This document shows, piece after piece, positions 23,306 to 33,383 of a stretch of 64,000 nucleotides of DNA. The stretch spans positions 3,398,614-3,462,613 of the forward strand of contig CM030932.1 in the NCBI GenBank assembly GCA_018136815.1, in the 5' to 3' direction. The position numbers were made by a program, and so were the translations under genes. The stretch is from Isochrysis galbana (Eukaryota; Haptophyta; Isochrysidales; Isochrysidaceae). Position 1 is the first letter of the stretch. The number at the start of each line of letters is the position of its first letter. The notes below the pieces were generated by a model. That model ran no database searches. It saw nothing but the letters and a program-made list of their open reading frames with translations, and was not told the DNA's origin.

Positions 23306-24542
23306 TCACGGCACGACTCTCGTGCCAGGAACATGGCTGTCAGGCGAATGTTCCCCGTCGATCCATCGCTGAATTTGATGCCACACTCCTCTCTTCTCGC
23401 GTATAGATGCTTTTCGTGGGGGCTCCATTTGCAGCTCGGCATGTAGAGCAGCTGCGAGCTCAGGCGAAGTAAGCATATTCCAGTGGTTCGAGTTGATGAC
23501 ACGTACCCTGATCGGCACACACGCACGGCGCAACGCGTCCTCGTACGCCGGGCCAGAGAGAATCGCCTGGATCGCATCCTCAACAATTGGCAAACCAAAT
23601 GCCTCTTGTTTGCACCGGATGAGGACGTGGCCTACCTTGAGAGACTCACTGGCACGCAAAAGAGGTGAGGGTAGAGATGCACCACCAGCAGATCCAAACA
23701 CCAGCTTCGCGAGGACCGCGGGCCAACCAGGAGCACCGCCTCCAAAAACGCCGGACAAGTACAGCACGCAGTCAAATATTTGTGTCAGGTCTTCCGGTAA
23801 GCCATGCCTCGCCAAAGCAAGAGTTGACGCACGGCGCGGAAGAAGTAGTGCTGCCGCAACGTGCGCACCGGAGGAATAGCCGCCGAAATAAACGCGTCCC
23901 GAGAGGACTCGTTGTGAATCGGCAAGGAGGCCGTAGCCCAAACCCTTCGCAGCGCGTGGCACCACGAGGTTGTGTTTCTCCTTGTGCACTAGTGCGAGAG
24001 CTGCTGCCACGTCATCCAACATCTGTGGGAATGTGGCACAGCCGGACGAAAGCACAAAGTAGAGAAGGAGGACCAGAGCGATCAAACTGATCGTCACCGC
24101 GAGGGCGGGCGGAATAAGTGCCAGGAAGAACCCCGAGACGGCAAACAACAACGTGGCCATGAGAGGAACGGGGCCGATGGGGGGAGGCGGAAGGGCTCCA
24201 CGATGCCGGATACACACGCAGACTGAGCCCGAGGCTGCTATCGCTCGTGGACCGGAAGCATTCCACCTGCGGTTATAAAGTGGGGTGGAGGAGTCTTCAG
24301 CCTGCCGGCACGACGTTCGGGCGGCTCTCCCACAGGGTCAGGGCTGGCGTCAGAGCTGTGCCAGCTCACCATGAGGTCATCCTGTACACGAGCTGCGAGT
24401 GGCCGATCCAAGCCGAACCGACGACCAGAATGACGAGAGGGAGCGGAGCCGACTGAGGCGATGAGGGCACGTACACGTCCATGCTCTGCTCGAACCGGTC
24501 GGGCTCGCCATAGTAGATGCGGCGTAGGAAGGTGGCCCCCAT
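23306..24542 (-). CDS. Membrane-anchored alpha/beta hydrolase (carboxylesterase-like)
   Basis: Two minus-strand exons, 24542-24370 and 24266-23306, join in frame across a GTGAG...CAG intron to give 377 residues. Exon 1 holds the esterase N-terminus (RIYYGEPDRFEQSMDVYVP, then PLPLVILVVGSAWIG, where an oxyanion-hole HGGG-like motif is expected). The junction reads MTSWWNASG and leads to CVCIRHRGA, typical of this hydrolase group. Two hydrophobic helices follow, from about residue 95 to 135 (LMATLLFAVSGFFLALIPPA and VTISLIALVLLLYFVL). The nucleophile elbow is GGYSSGAHVAA, and a likely catalytic His is in INSNHWNML. The family hydrolyses carboxylic esters; the substrate is unknown. Prenylcysteine methylesterase-like enzymes are one possibility. 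Confidence 0.8.
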
Positions 24543-24589
24543 CGCGGTCGATCGGGGATCGCGCGAGCACCCTGAGAGCCCGCCACCCT

Positions 24590-25330
24590 CAGATTTACTT
24601 TCACTTTTAGATTGGTGCTTTACTCTCGTTGTGAGTTGTAATCTTGTAGAGTAGAGCATCTTGTTTGCTAGCATCCCTAGACCTAGTCCCCAGCCACATA
24701 CTTTATACTTTACACCGGACGAGCCATGGACCAACCGCGCACACCTAGGGCGGTCAAACAGGGGCTTTTTAACTATTAGTAAGGGCTGGGCTGCATTTTT
24801 TGACCGTGGCGCGATGCCCAATACAAATCCTCCAGGGGCCAGGGGGGGCCACCTACCACCTACCACCACAAAAATCTTCGCCAAGAAATGGTGAATGGTG
24901 CGATTCTCCCCTCTCCCCCCCCTCTCCTCCCCTCCGTCACGCGCAACTAAGTTTATACTTGGTTCGCCCATTGGGGGGCACGAGCCCCCCCCCTCTCTCC
25001 ACTCCTCCCCTGCCGTAGGGGAGGAACCACCCATCCTCCTGGCTCCTGGCTCCCGGCATGCCTGATGGCTTGCCAGGAGGAGAGAGGAAACTGCCCTACT
25101 GACCCACTCTCTCACTGGCAGGCTTGCCTGCCTCGCGCTCCCTGGCCTGTCGTGGCCAGCCCATCGCTCCAACCCCCCCTCCCCCCTCCCCCCTAGCCCC
25201 TAGTCGACAGGCAGAGGCAGATAGGTGCAGATTGGGGGCCCCGGAGGCTCAGGAGCGCCAGCGAGGGAGAGGCAGGGGAGGTCAGGGCCCAGCCCCAGCC
25301 TCCTCTGCCCCCTGAGCTGGCCTCCAGGAG
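24590..25330. repeat. Repeat-dense intergenic DNA
   Basis: 24600-24730 resembles 3465-3535 (GTAATCTTGTAGAG..., GCATCCCTAG, CCACAT, CACCGGACGAGCCATG). 24749-24806 is a short element with GGTCAAA termini that matches 41020-41080 in reverse. 24940-25110 is the inverted mate of 13560-13710. 25230-25330 is related to the repeat at 885 and 60216. No gene is seen. Confidence 0.6.
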
Positions 25331-26423
25331 CCTCTAGGGGTCGCCAGAGGGCAGCTGGAGGACTGCCGCCGGCGCGCCATCGCGCGTGCCGCAGGAGAGG
25401 GGAGAGAGAGCGCGGAGAAGGGGGTGGGCGGAGCTCGAGCTCCGCCCACCGAAAAATTGGTGAGTCCCGCACCTGTTTATAGGATAAGTCGGGACTGAGG
25501 ACGCCGCCAGCCCGGTAGGCGTAGGAGGAAGGGGGGAACGGATCACCGGGGGGGGGGGGCGGGCCACCGGACCATATCTAAAGAGGTGTCGTTCCGTCAA
25601 TAGTGGGACATCAGTCGAATTGAGCGATCAAATGTCCACAGTTGTATTGTAGTTGTTTAACATTAGATCTTGTTAAAATTATAAGAGAGAGACGCCGTCA
25701 AAGCTTCTTCGCCAATCACATCGGTGCACGCCGTGCATGGGCACGGCGCGATGTGCACCCCTGCGGCCCTGTTCTCTGGAGAGGGCGCGAGCGGTGGCGT
25801 CGCTCTCCCTCCTCATGGCCGCCCTGGTTACCGTGATGGTACCAGGGCGATAATCGGGGACGCCGTGCGTGCGCATGTTGCATGTTGACTGGTTGACTGG
25901 TTCCCTCCAATTACGTAAACATGTGTGATGAGTTGCAATCACCCATGTGCACGCCGTGCATGCGCACGGCGCGATGTGCATCGGTTCCCCCGCGGGGACG
26001 CCGTGCGTGCGCATGCCGACTTCTTTCTCTGCGGTGGGGCTGTTTGCTGTTCTGGCGATCGGGAATTTTTTTTTCCCGATAGCTATATCTATATCGGGGG
26101 CCCCTGATAGCTATCGGGGGGCGTTGGCTCCTGGCTCCTGGGGGGTAACATATATTTCTCACAATCACAATATCATACGAGTAGCATCATAGCTGTTTGC
26201 AATTGCAAGCAATGCCCATGCAATGTGTGTGGCCCCTCTGCCCCTCTGGTTTCAGATTTCAAAAGCCCCGGCCAGCCCAGAGAGAGTCGGCCGGCCGGCG
26301 ACCGGCCGACCGGCCGGCCGGCCGCCGAGCTCTTCGCTGTTTTATTTCGGGCGGCCGAAGAAAACAGCGAAAAACATATGTTTTGGGCCTCCGAAAAAAA
26401 CCACTGTTCCTGTGTTTCACATG
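25331..26423. repeat. Intergenic with duplicated GC-rich segments
   Basis: The block CACGCCGTGCATGNGCACGG followed by CGCGATGTGCA occurs at 25726 and 25951, and GGGACGCCGTGCGTGCGCATG at 25857 and 25995, forming a diverged ~225-bp tandem duplication. A CCGGCCGG-rich palindromic run lies at 26288-26325. The 20-base word AGGTGTCGTTCCGTCAATAG at 25585 recurs inverted near 51560. No gene is seen. Confidence 0.5.
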
Positions 26424-26428
26424 TACTA

Positions 26429-28083
26429 CAGTATGGGTGCACCATTAAGAAACCCCAGCATTAAGAAAGCTTAACATGAAATTGGCCGCCGACCCGGTAA
26501 GAAACTGGGGGTCGAGCCGCAGGCTCGACCCCTAGCTAAGAAACTCCGGCTAAGAAACCCCCCTTGCCGCGCGCAGCGCGGCCCGCACGGCCGCGCGGGC
26601 GTGTGGGCGCGGGCCGCGCCCGCGGGGCGCGAGGGCGCGGCCGCACCCCGCACGTGGGCGGGCGCGCGGCCGGCCCGCGCTTGCCCTCGCCATGCGACGA
26701 CGAGGACGAGCCCGCGCCCGTTAGCCGTGTTCAAGGCCGGCGCGCCGCCCGTGTATGAGTCAAATCCGGTCGTCCTTCGTCCTCCCCCTCCCCCCCGCTC
26801 CCCGCTGTAAGGCGGAAGGGGTGGGGATGGCCCGCGCACTCGACTTTTGTCTCCGCAAGAAATAAGAAACCCCCACCCCACCCCACCCCGTCGCGGCGTA
26901 GGCGGCGAATTGCGAACGCGCGGCGGCACGCTTGCAAAAGTGCCGCACGGCTATGATTCCTCCAGATGTGATCTCGCAGATGGTCCCCGAGCCGTTCAGC
27001 GCGTAGTGTCCTCGTGTTGCCCAAAAAAAGTCGTTTGTGACGATGAGGTCGCCGATGACCGGGCGGTCTGTGAAGACAAAGCCGTACCTAACTATGGCGA
27101 ACCTCACCAACTCAATAGATTGGCGCATGACACTCGTCGCCACGACTCCCACGTGCCTCATGTAGTGCTGGTAGGCGTCGTTCTGCATGGGGACCATCTG
27201 TTGCGACAAAGTTAGAGTGCTGTAGGCAGTGTGCATGGTCCCGGAGAGGAGGCACCCAACCACTGCCCGCAACACCTCCTCAGACAATGCCGTCGGCTTG
27301 TCCGTCAGCCAACCTGACGAATCCACCTTTCCCGGCAGCGACGGCCTTTTCACCGTACCCCCACTGTCAAAGCGAACCTTGCGCTTGCGGTCGCTGTTGG
27401 TGCACCTCAGTGCCAACGTCATGCCGTAGCCGCCCCATGTGCGCTGCTGCTCGCACGGGGCCAGAGTGCCCTCGTGATTACACCCCTTGCAGGCCACGTT
27501 CTCCCGCAGCCAATCCGCGAGCACTCGGGCGTGCACCACGAACGCCCGATCCACAACTGTCCCTTCTTCCTCTGGGGTAGGGGGCAGGGGGGGATCCAGA
27601 GGCACTTCCTCTGGCGGGCTGAGCTGCTGCGCCAACCGTAGCACACGGACGGTTTTCTTCCGTAGTGCTCCCGCGCCCCCTGGCGAGCCAAAGTCCTTAG
27701 GCAGGCTGGGGCGCCTCGGCCGCTTCTGCGCGGGAGAGAATGGTGACATCCTCTCCCAAACCCACTGCGTGACGCGGTGCAGGGCACCCAGAGCCCCTCC
27801 GTCTGCATGTGCCTCGCCCCCTGCGTCCTCCTGCTCTCCTGAGGTCAAAGGATGCCCCACATCGGGGGGGGGTGGAAAAGCACAGCCTTCCTCGTCCTCA
27901 TCGCCGCCCTCCCGGCCGCCTGCGGCATGGCCATGGCAAGTCCCGCAGGCTCCAGTGGCCCGAGAGGGCCCTGCGACCGCCTCCATCGCTCGCGGGAGCG
28001 ATGTCGCGATGTCCCTTCCCCCTCCCCCCCTACCAGGGGGGGGAATTTCTTCAGACTACCACCTTAATGGTGCACCCATACTG
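26429..28083 (-). mobile_element. 1.66-kb Mutator-like DNA transposon
   Basis: Perfect 21-bp terminal inverted repeats start CAGTATGGGTGCACC (26429 inward, and reversed ending at 28083), flanked by a TACTA direct duplication (26424-26428, 28084-28088). The left sub-terminal region repeats TAAGAAAC several times (26444, 26462, 26491, 26536, 26550, 26865), as transposase-binding sites often do. One minus-strand ORF fills most of the element. Confidence 0.85.
26760..27986 (-). CDS. Truncated Mutator-like transposase
   Basis: This 408-codon frame lies wholly between the inverted repeats. The N-terminal half is acidic and Pro-rich. Around residue 165 a zinc-ribbon-like motif starts (CKGCNHEGTLAPC, then LALRCTNSDRKRK). 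A helical block follows (LRAVVGCLLSGTMHTAYSTL), then TNDFFWATRGHYALNGSGTI, which fits the first catalytic Asp region of the transposase group with a D-x-x-W-x-x-RG-x-x-S-x-x-G signature. The second Asp and the Glu are absent: the frame ends in low-complexity Arg/Gly/Ala shortly after. The copy is therefore probably non-autonomous. Family assignment is from motif pattern only. Confidence 0.6.
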   Translation of the reverse strand: MEAVAGPSRATGACGTCHGHAAGGREGGDEDEEGCAFPPPPDVGHPLTSGEQEDAGGEAHADGGALGALHRVTQWVWERMSPFSPAQKRPRRPSLPKDFGSPGGAGALRKKTVRVLRLAQQLSPPEEVPLDPPLPPTPEEEGTVVDRAFVVHARVLADWLRENVACKGCNHEGTLAPCEQQRTWGGYGMTLALRCTNSDRKRKVRFDSGGTVKRPSLPGKVDSSGWLTDKPTALSEEVLRAVVGCLLSGTMHTAYSTLTLSQQMVPMQNDAYQHYMRHVGVVATSVMRQSIELVRFAIVRYGFVFTDRPVIGDLIVTNDFFWATRGHYALNGSGTICEITSGGIIAVRHFCKRAAARSQFAAYAATGWGGVGVSYFLRRQKSSARAIPTPSALQRGAGGRGRTKDDRI

Positions 28084-28725
28084 TACTAGGGGTACAGCCC
28101 TGTGTGAGAGGCTCTGAGAGGTGGGCGCGCCGTCGCGGCGTGCTCATGTTCTTGGACTACGATTAAAAGCCCCTAGCAGCCTCGGGGCCCGACCCCTTCC
28201 CACAGAGAGGAGAGAGGAGGGGGGGGGGGGACGAGAGAGAAGAGAGAAGGGGAGGGCGCACGAGTGGGGCTCGTGTGTCGCAAAATAAAGTAAAAGTCTC
28301 TCTCTGTATAGTGTATGTGTGGCTCTGCGGAGGGCGCCGCGAGGAGGAGGGCGCCTACTCTCTCCCCCCACAGCGATCGTTACTAACTTCCCACTGCTGC
28401 GGAAGAAGCCGAGCGCGCGCGAGCGCTCTTCCCCTCCCTTCCCCCCCCCCCGCTCCGACCGCCCCCCCCCCCCCCCACCCACCCCCCACCACCCCGACCC
28501 CAACCCCCACCCCACCCCACCCACCCCTCACCCCCCACCCTCCACCCACTCCGCCCCCACCCCTTCTCTACCCCCCCACTCCCCACCCCTACCCCTGCCG
28601 CTCTGCTCTCGCCTCTCCGCCACCCTGCCAGCCTCTTCTCACTTGGTCTCTCTGCAGACCGCTCCACCCTCTCGCCGCCGCAATCCACTCGAGGGAGTGC
28701 GCCTCCACCGCTGGGCCCTCTGCCC
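28084..28725. other. 5' flank of the RhoGAP gene, C-rich
   Basis: 28435-28620 is an almost pure C/T and CCCCACCC tract on the sense strand of the downstream gene. Frames here are Pro/Ser/Thr or Gly/Trp/Val low-complexity shadows. No gene is seen. Confidence 0.6.
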
Positions 28726-29831
28726 ATGTGGACGCTCCAGCGTGTCAAGAGCGGCATCATGGCCGCCAAGGAAGGGGGAGCCGACATCCTCTCTGCAGCG
28801 ACGAGAGCCCGCTCGAGTCGTTCGTCCACTCCCGATCCGGGTGAGTCACTGCAGCACATGACAATGCGAAGCAACTCGGATGAGCAATCAAGGGCGAGCG
28901 GGCGGCGCAGCGGATTCGTGGGAAGCAGCAGGAGGAGTGGCCTGTTCTCGAGGAAGGCAAGAGGACCGACCGTTGCGTGGTTTGGCGCACAGCTGGCAGT
29001 TCAGCCCTCCGATATCGACCGTGGGCGAACAGTCCCAAAGATCTTGAGCGCCTTGCGCCGGGCCCTTGAAGAGCAGTGCGGCTTGGAGCAGGAAGGCATC
29101 TTCCGCGAGTCCGCGGACCGCCGACTGGTGTCCTTTGTCAGACAGCGTTTGGAGGCTGGCGAAGACCCCGATGCTGTGCTTGAGGGCTGCTCGAGTGAAG
29201 TGCTTGGGGCCCTGATCAAACTATGGTTTGCAGAACTTCCGGGCGGCGTGTGGGTTTGTGAGCATGATCAGGGCTCTGCGCAAAGAAAGGGTGGGAATCA
29301 ACGGAGCAAGGAGCTTGAAGCGCGTGTGATACACGCTGCGCGCAGTGGGACATCAATCATCGTTCGCTTGCAGCAAGCACAGCGTGAGGTGAGCATCTGT
29401 GCGTTGCATGTTGCCTCACCGAGGTTGTCGGCGTTTAGTTCTTGCGTGTTGAAGCCTGATCGCCCACCTTCAACCTCCGGTGATTGTAGGCCCTTCTATG
29501 GCTCATCGAGCTTCTAAGGGATGCTGCAGGGTGCGCGCAAGCTTCTAAAATGGGCGTAGACAATCTGGCGATCGTCTTTGCGCCCACATTGCTCCCTTGG
29601 GATAGCAAAGCAACGCCAACAGAGCAACTTCAGCGTGCAAAGGATGGCGTGGCGCTTGTGCAGGCTCTGCTTCGCGGGCAAGTCGTAATTGCGGGCACTG
29701 AGGCCGAGAAGTATGATACTCCGGTGGTTGAGGAAGAGAGCGTTTTAGATGCGGACGAAGAGAAGACTCTCGTCGTGAACAATTTGCCGACTCCGGACCC
29801 TAAGGAGGAGACTGCTTTTGTGGCGAAGTAG
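28726..29831 (+). CDS. RhoGAP domain protein
   Basis: RhoGAPs stimulate GTP hydrolysis by Rho-family GTPases. Exon 1 (28726-29388) holds a basic, Ser-rich N-terminus of about 75 residues, then WFGAQLAV, TVPKILSALRRALEEQ, LEQEGIFRESADRRLV (the Arg in GIFR is the catalytic finger) and VLGALIKLWFAELPGG. A GTGAGC donor after residue 221 and the TTGTAG acceptor at 29489 join exon 2 (29490-29831), giving QREALLWLIELLRDAAG, then SKMGVDNLAIVFAPTLLPW, the conserved Asn-containing C-terminal block. The total is 334 residues, mostly the domain itself. The stretch after LPGGVW (about 39 residues) is less typical and could hide a further in-frame intron. The acidic C-terminal tail has no domain. Confidence 0.87.
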
Positions 29832-31325
29832 TACCAAAGTCCCGCATGCATTTGTATTCCTTGCTGACACTCGCTCTCTCCATACAGCCCTATTCCTTGA
29901 ACATAGAGATTCAAGGCTGCTCCGGGAAGATCGGCGCACAGCAGCTTGTTCTTTGCAGATGCTCCAGAGCACTCGTTTGTTGCCGGATTACCCTTTTTCG
30001 CATCCTATCGCATGGCGCGCCACACACCCGAACGCCTCTCAGGCATGAAGGTATAGCACGCACGCCGAAGAGGGCCCCGTTCCCCTGGGGCACGCACCAA
30101 CGGCACATAGGCGCAATGTTGGTCATCACCGATTCTCCACTGTCCGTGGCCTACCATGTGGCGTTGCACGTCTATGTGTCGTGAGCCGCGTGGCTGCTTG
30201 TGAAAAGCAGCTCGCGAGGCTCGAATTATTGCGGCTGTTGTTGAGTATCATGGTCATTGTTTGTGGTATCTAAGGTTTTTATTGTGTGCTAGTTTCGCGA
30301 GTGCGAGTGCGGCGTTCGCAAGTCAACTAATAAGAGTCAACAACAACCTATCTTTTGAAGTAGAAAGTAGGGGTCCGTATGCCGTATGCGGCGGCCCTCG
30401 TGCGCCCTCCCCGTGCCTGTAGGTTGGCCGACTGTGGGGCCCTTTCGCGCTCGACGGCCATTGCTGCCTGTCACTGGAAACCCCACGCACTTAGCCCCTA
30501 GGTAGAGCACGAGGGGACGGGCCGCAAGGCGAGTGTGATGGTGTGATAAGGGATGCGGGCGCGGCTGCGAACTAGTTGAGCAGGGTCGCGAGCGCGGCGA
30601 GGATATTATGAAATTTATTTTTTTGCGATGCAACGAGAGGACGAGATCGGAGGACACCTACTAATTTAACGTACACCAAGGCACATGGGACATCGGGACT
30701 ATGAGTTCCTTCTACTACAAAACTCCAGACAGTATCATGGTGGGAGGTTGTCTCCCAGTAGGCCTCGAGCCTCTAGCCTCTCCTCGAGCCATTTCCCAGC
30801 TTCCACAGCCCCCCCAGAGGGCGAGGGACACACGGCGAAGGGATTGCGCCGGCGCGAGGAATTGGGCGCCCACGTAGTACTCCTACTTCAGGGTTACTAC
30901 CATGACAGGAACATCTGAATCTGAGAAGTCAGACAGATGCAAAAAGACCAAATTCTCCTAACGAGTATGTAGGAGTATGTAGTAGTGGTATGAAATATGG
31001 CGCGGCGCCCGATTGGTCGCCGACAGAGGGAGAGACCGAGGAATGGGGAGAGATACTTTAGAGTAGAGAGTAGAAAGAGAAAGGGAGGAGGAAGACGGGG
31101 CGCCGTCGCTGTCTCTCTCTCTCTCCCTCCCTCTCTCTCCCTCTCTCCCTCTCTCTCTCTCTCTCTCTGTCTCCCCCCCCCTCCCCCTCTCTCTCCGTCC
31201 CTCCCTCTCTCCCCCCTCCCTCTCTCCCTCGCTCCCCCCTCCCCCCTCCCCCTCCCCCCCTTCCTCTCTTCCCCCCCTCTCTCCCCCCCTGTGTGGGGAG
31301 CCTCGCCGCCTACCGAGAGTGCCTG
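29832..31325. other. Intergenic with dispersed repeat and CT tract
   Basis: No gene is seen. 30480-30620 is a copy of the repeat found at 7120 and 10060 (CACGAGGGGACGGGCCGCAAGGC ... GGCGAGGATATTATGAA). 31110-31290 is a CT/CCCT pyrimidine tract immediately before the glycosyltransferase start. Confidence 0.55.
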
Positions 31326-33383
31326 ATGGCGGGCGAGCTTGCCACGCCACACCTCGCGGGCGCCACGGCGCTGGTGATGGTGGACGACCGTGCGCCGGTG
31401 TCGGCACGGCCTCGCGGCTCGACACTCACCTACCCAGCCCTCGCATTCGCGCTCAACGCGCTTTACGCCTGCGAGCACGGCTACGACCTTCTTTACTACC
31501 GGATGGGCTCAGCAGAGTGCAGCCATCAAACAGAAGGCATCCGGCGCACTTCGTACTGCAAGCTGCCTGCGATCGCGCACACACTGCGCCTTGGATATAG
31601 TGCTGTGGTCTTCATTGACAGCGATTCTTGGATCCGCGTCGACGAGCCCCAATTCCACAATATGACAGTCATCGACATGGTGCGCACTTACGCAGTTCCG
31701 CCAATCACGCCCTCTCGTTCTGCTGGTGCTACTGCGGCTCCCAGCGCGTGGTTTGCGTGCGATCTTCCCCAGCTGGGAGACCGACCTAATGGCGGATTCC
31801 ACATCTGGCGCAACAGTTTGGACGCTTTAGCAACGCTTTCGACTTGGTGGCATGCTCCTGCAGGCCGATATGCTGTCGAGCACGACTATGAACAGCATGT
31901 ACTGCAGTGGCACGTCGCGCACCTCGGATCCCTTGAGTATGTCAGAGCAATGCAGAGTGCTCAACCAGTACGAAGGAACGGTCCTATAGATTCCGGTCAA
32001 CTCCCCCTCCTCCGTGGTCCCAGCCCTGTATCAACTCTTCAGCTGAAGGCGATGGACGATGAGTTCCGTCATGCTGTGGCCCATGTTGACCACACCAAGG
32101 CACGCCGCCGTCTTGGAGTATTCTCGGCGGCTCTCATTCGCGCGGCGTTGCTACAGTCAACTTCTCCCTCATACATGAGCGCAGTCCGCGGCGGAGCCAC
32201 ACGGCTTTTGAGCCTGCCTACAGACAGAGAACGCCGCACCCTGAAACGATTGCTCTCCCTTGCAGACGGTGCGTTCCCTGAAGCGCCGGCACCGGCCGTT
32301 GTGCGTCGGCTCCTGCAACACGTGGCCAAATTGTTGAGACACTCGGCTCAAAGCATCTATGACGGCATGCAACAAAGTGTTGCCAACTTGGGGCTAGGCA
32401 CGACCAGGGACATGGCGATAGGAGCCACTTGTGGCATCGCTGGCGCCCGGTTGCGCCAAATTGAGTATAATGCAACTTTGATGGCCCAGAACGTCTTCCC
32501 CTTGAATGGGCCCGCACTTCCACCGGTCGGTACTCCGATCAGCCTGCGCGAATGCGTCAATTACGCAGCGAGTCTCGGAGATGGGAATACGCGCAGCATC
32601 GTGGACGAGGCGGGAAGAAAAGCGGTGCTGCAGGTTTGGGTCAAGAGACGTGATGGAAAGTTGGCCCTGTTGTCGCATCCTGAACTTTGCATGCATGTGG
32701 GGCCTGGGAAGGCACCCAAGACTCCGCATACAATGCTGGCGCAGCTCGGCGCCTGCAATAGTCCCGCGGTCAACAGCATGGCTTTGAGTACCATCGCGTT
32801 CCTGCACCCGCACGAGCCCACATCAACCTCAACTGACTCCAAGCTCGCAAAAGGTGACTTCATCATGCAAACAAATTCCACGATTGCTAGCGTTGCCGGC
32901 GCACTCGCCAATACTGCACGCGATATTAAGTGGCCGAGTTCACATAACGCGGGTGAGAGTGGCTCGTCAGCCACTACTCGTAAATTGGAGGAGCGATATG
33001 GCGCCAAGAGGACCCCGAAGAAGTTAGGGCGTCGACGGCAGGCTTCTACCGGGGATAGGATACCGCGTGGCAAACTCCTACTTATACAAGATGGATTGAT
33101 GGGCCCGGATGCCGTGCTTCCGGATTCATCACATCACAATCTGTGTCTTGGTGCTTGGAGGGGGAAAGCTGTGATTGGTGCGCCGTTGGTATGGTCGAGA
33201 TGCAGAACTGTGGACGGCATTGCCCGCCAACCGGAAGGCGGCAAGAACACTCCCATGCCACTCAAATGGTCCTTGACAGCCGCCTATTCAATCGAGGCTG
33301 CAGGAGCTCAGCAGCTGCGCGCTGCGATCCCCGGAAATCGCAAATTGTGCCTGTCTGCAGATTTGACTGGCTGGTTGACATAG
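31326..33383 (+). CDS. Putative GT34-like glycosyltransferase with lectin-like C-terminus
   Basis: A long single-exon frame of about 685 residues. The N-terminal part has NALYACEHGYDLLYYRMGSA, KLPAIAHTLRLGYSAVVFID and the metal/nucleotide-sugar motif DSDSW, then RPNGGFHIWRNS and TLSTWW. These fit the galactosyl/mannosyltransferase GMA12/MNN10 (GT34) fold. The C-terminal ~250 residues carry two weak ricin-B-like units (LCMHVGPGKAP...LAQLGACNS and NLCLGAWRGKAVIGAPLVWSRC-like text; the C-x-x-x-W/C pattern is imperfect), suggesting a carbohydrate-binding module. I start at the first ATG (31326). No N-terminal membrane anchor is visible, unusual for a Golgi enzyme, so a further 5' exon may be missing. 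Confidence 0.65.
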   Translation: MAGELATPHLAGATALVMVDDRAPVSARPRGSTLTYPALAFALNALYACEHGYDLLYYRMGSAECSHQTEGIRRTSYCKLPAIAHTLRLGYSAVVFIDSDSWIRVDEPQFHNMTVIDMVRTYAVPPITPSRSAGATAAPSAWFACDLPQLGDRPNGGFHIWRNSLDALATLSTWWHAPAGRYAVEHDYEQHVLQWHVAHLGSLEYVRAMQSAQPVRRNGPIDSGQLPLLRGPSPVSTLQLKAMDDEFRHAVAHVDHTKARRRLGVFSAALIRAALLQSTSPSYMSAVRGGATRLLSLPTDRERRTLKRLLSLADGAFPEAPAPAVVRRLLQHVAKLLRHSAQSIYDGMQQSVANLGLGTTRDMAIGATCGIAGARLRQIEYNATLMAQNVFPLNGPALPPVGTPISLRECVNYAASLGDGNTRSIVDEAGRKAVLQVWVKRRDGKLALLSHPELCMHVGPGKAPKTPHTMLAQLGACNSPAVNSMALSTIAFLHPHEPTSTSTDSKLAKGDFIMQTNSTIASVAGALANTARDIKWPSSHNAGESGSSATTRKLEERYGAKRTPKKLGRRRQASTGDRIPRGKLLLIQDGLMGPDAVLPDSSHHNLCLGAWRGKAVIGAPLVWSRCRTVDGIARQPEGGKNTPMPLKWSLTAAYSIEAAGAQQLRAAIPGNRKLCLSADLTGWLT

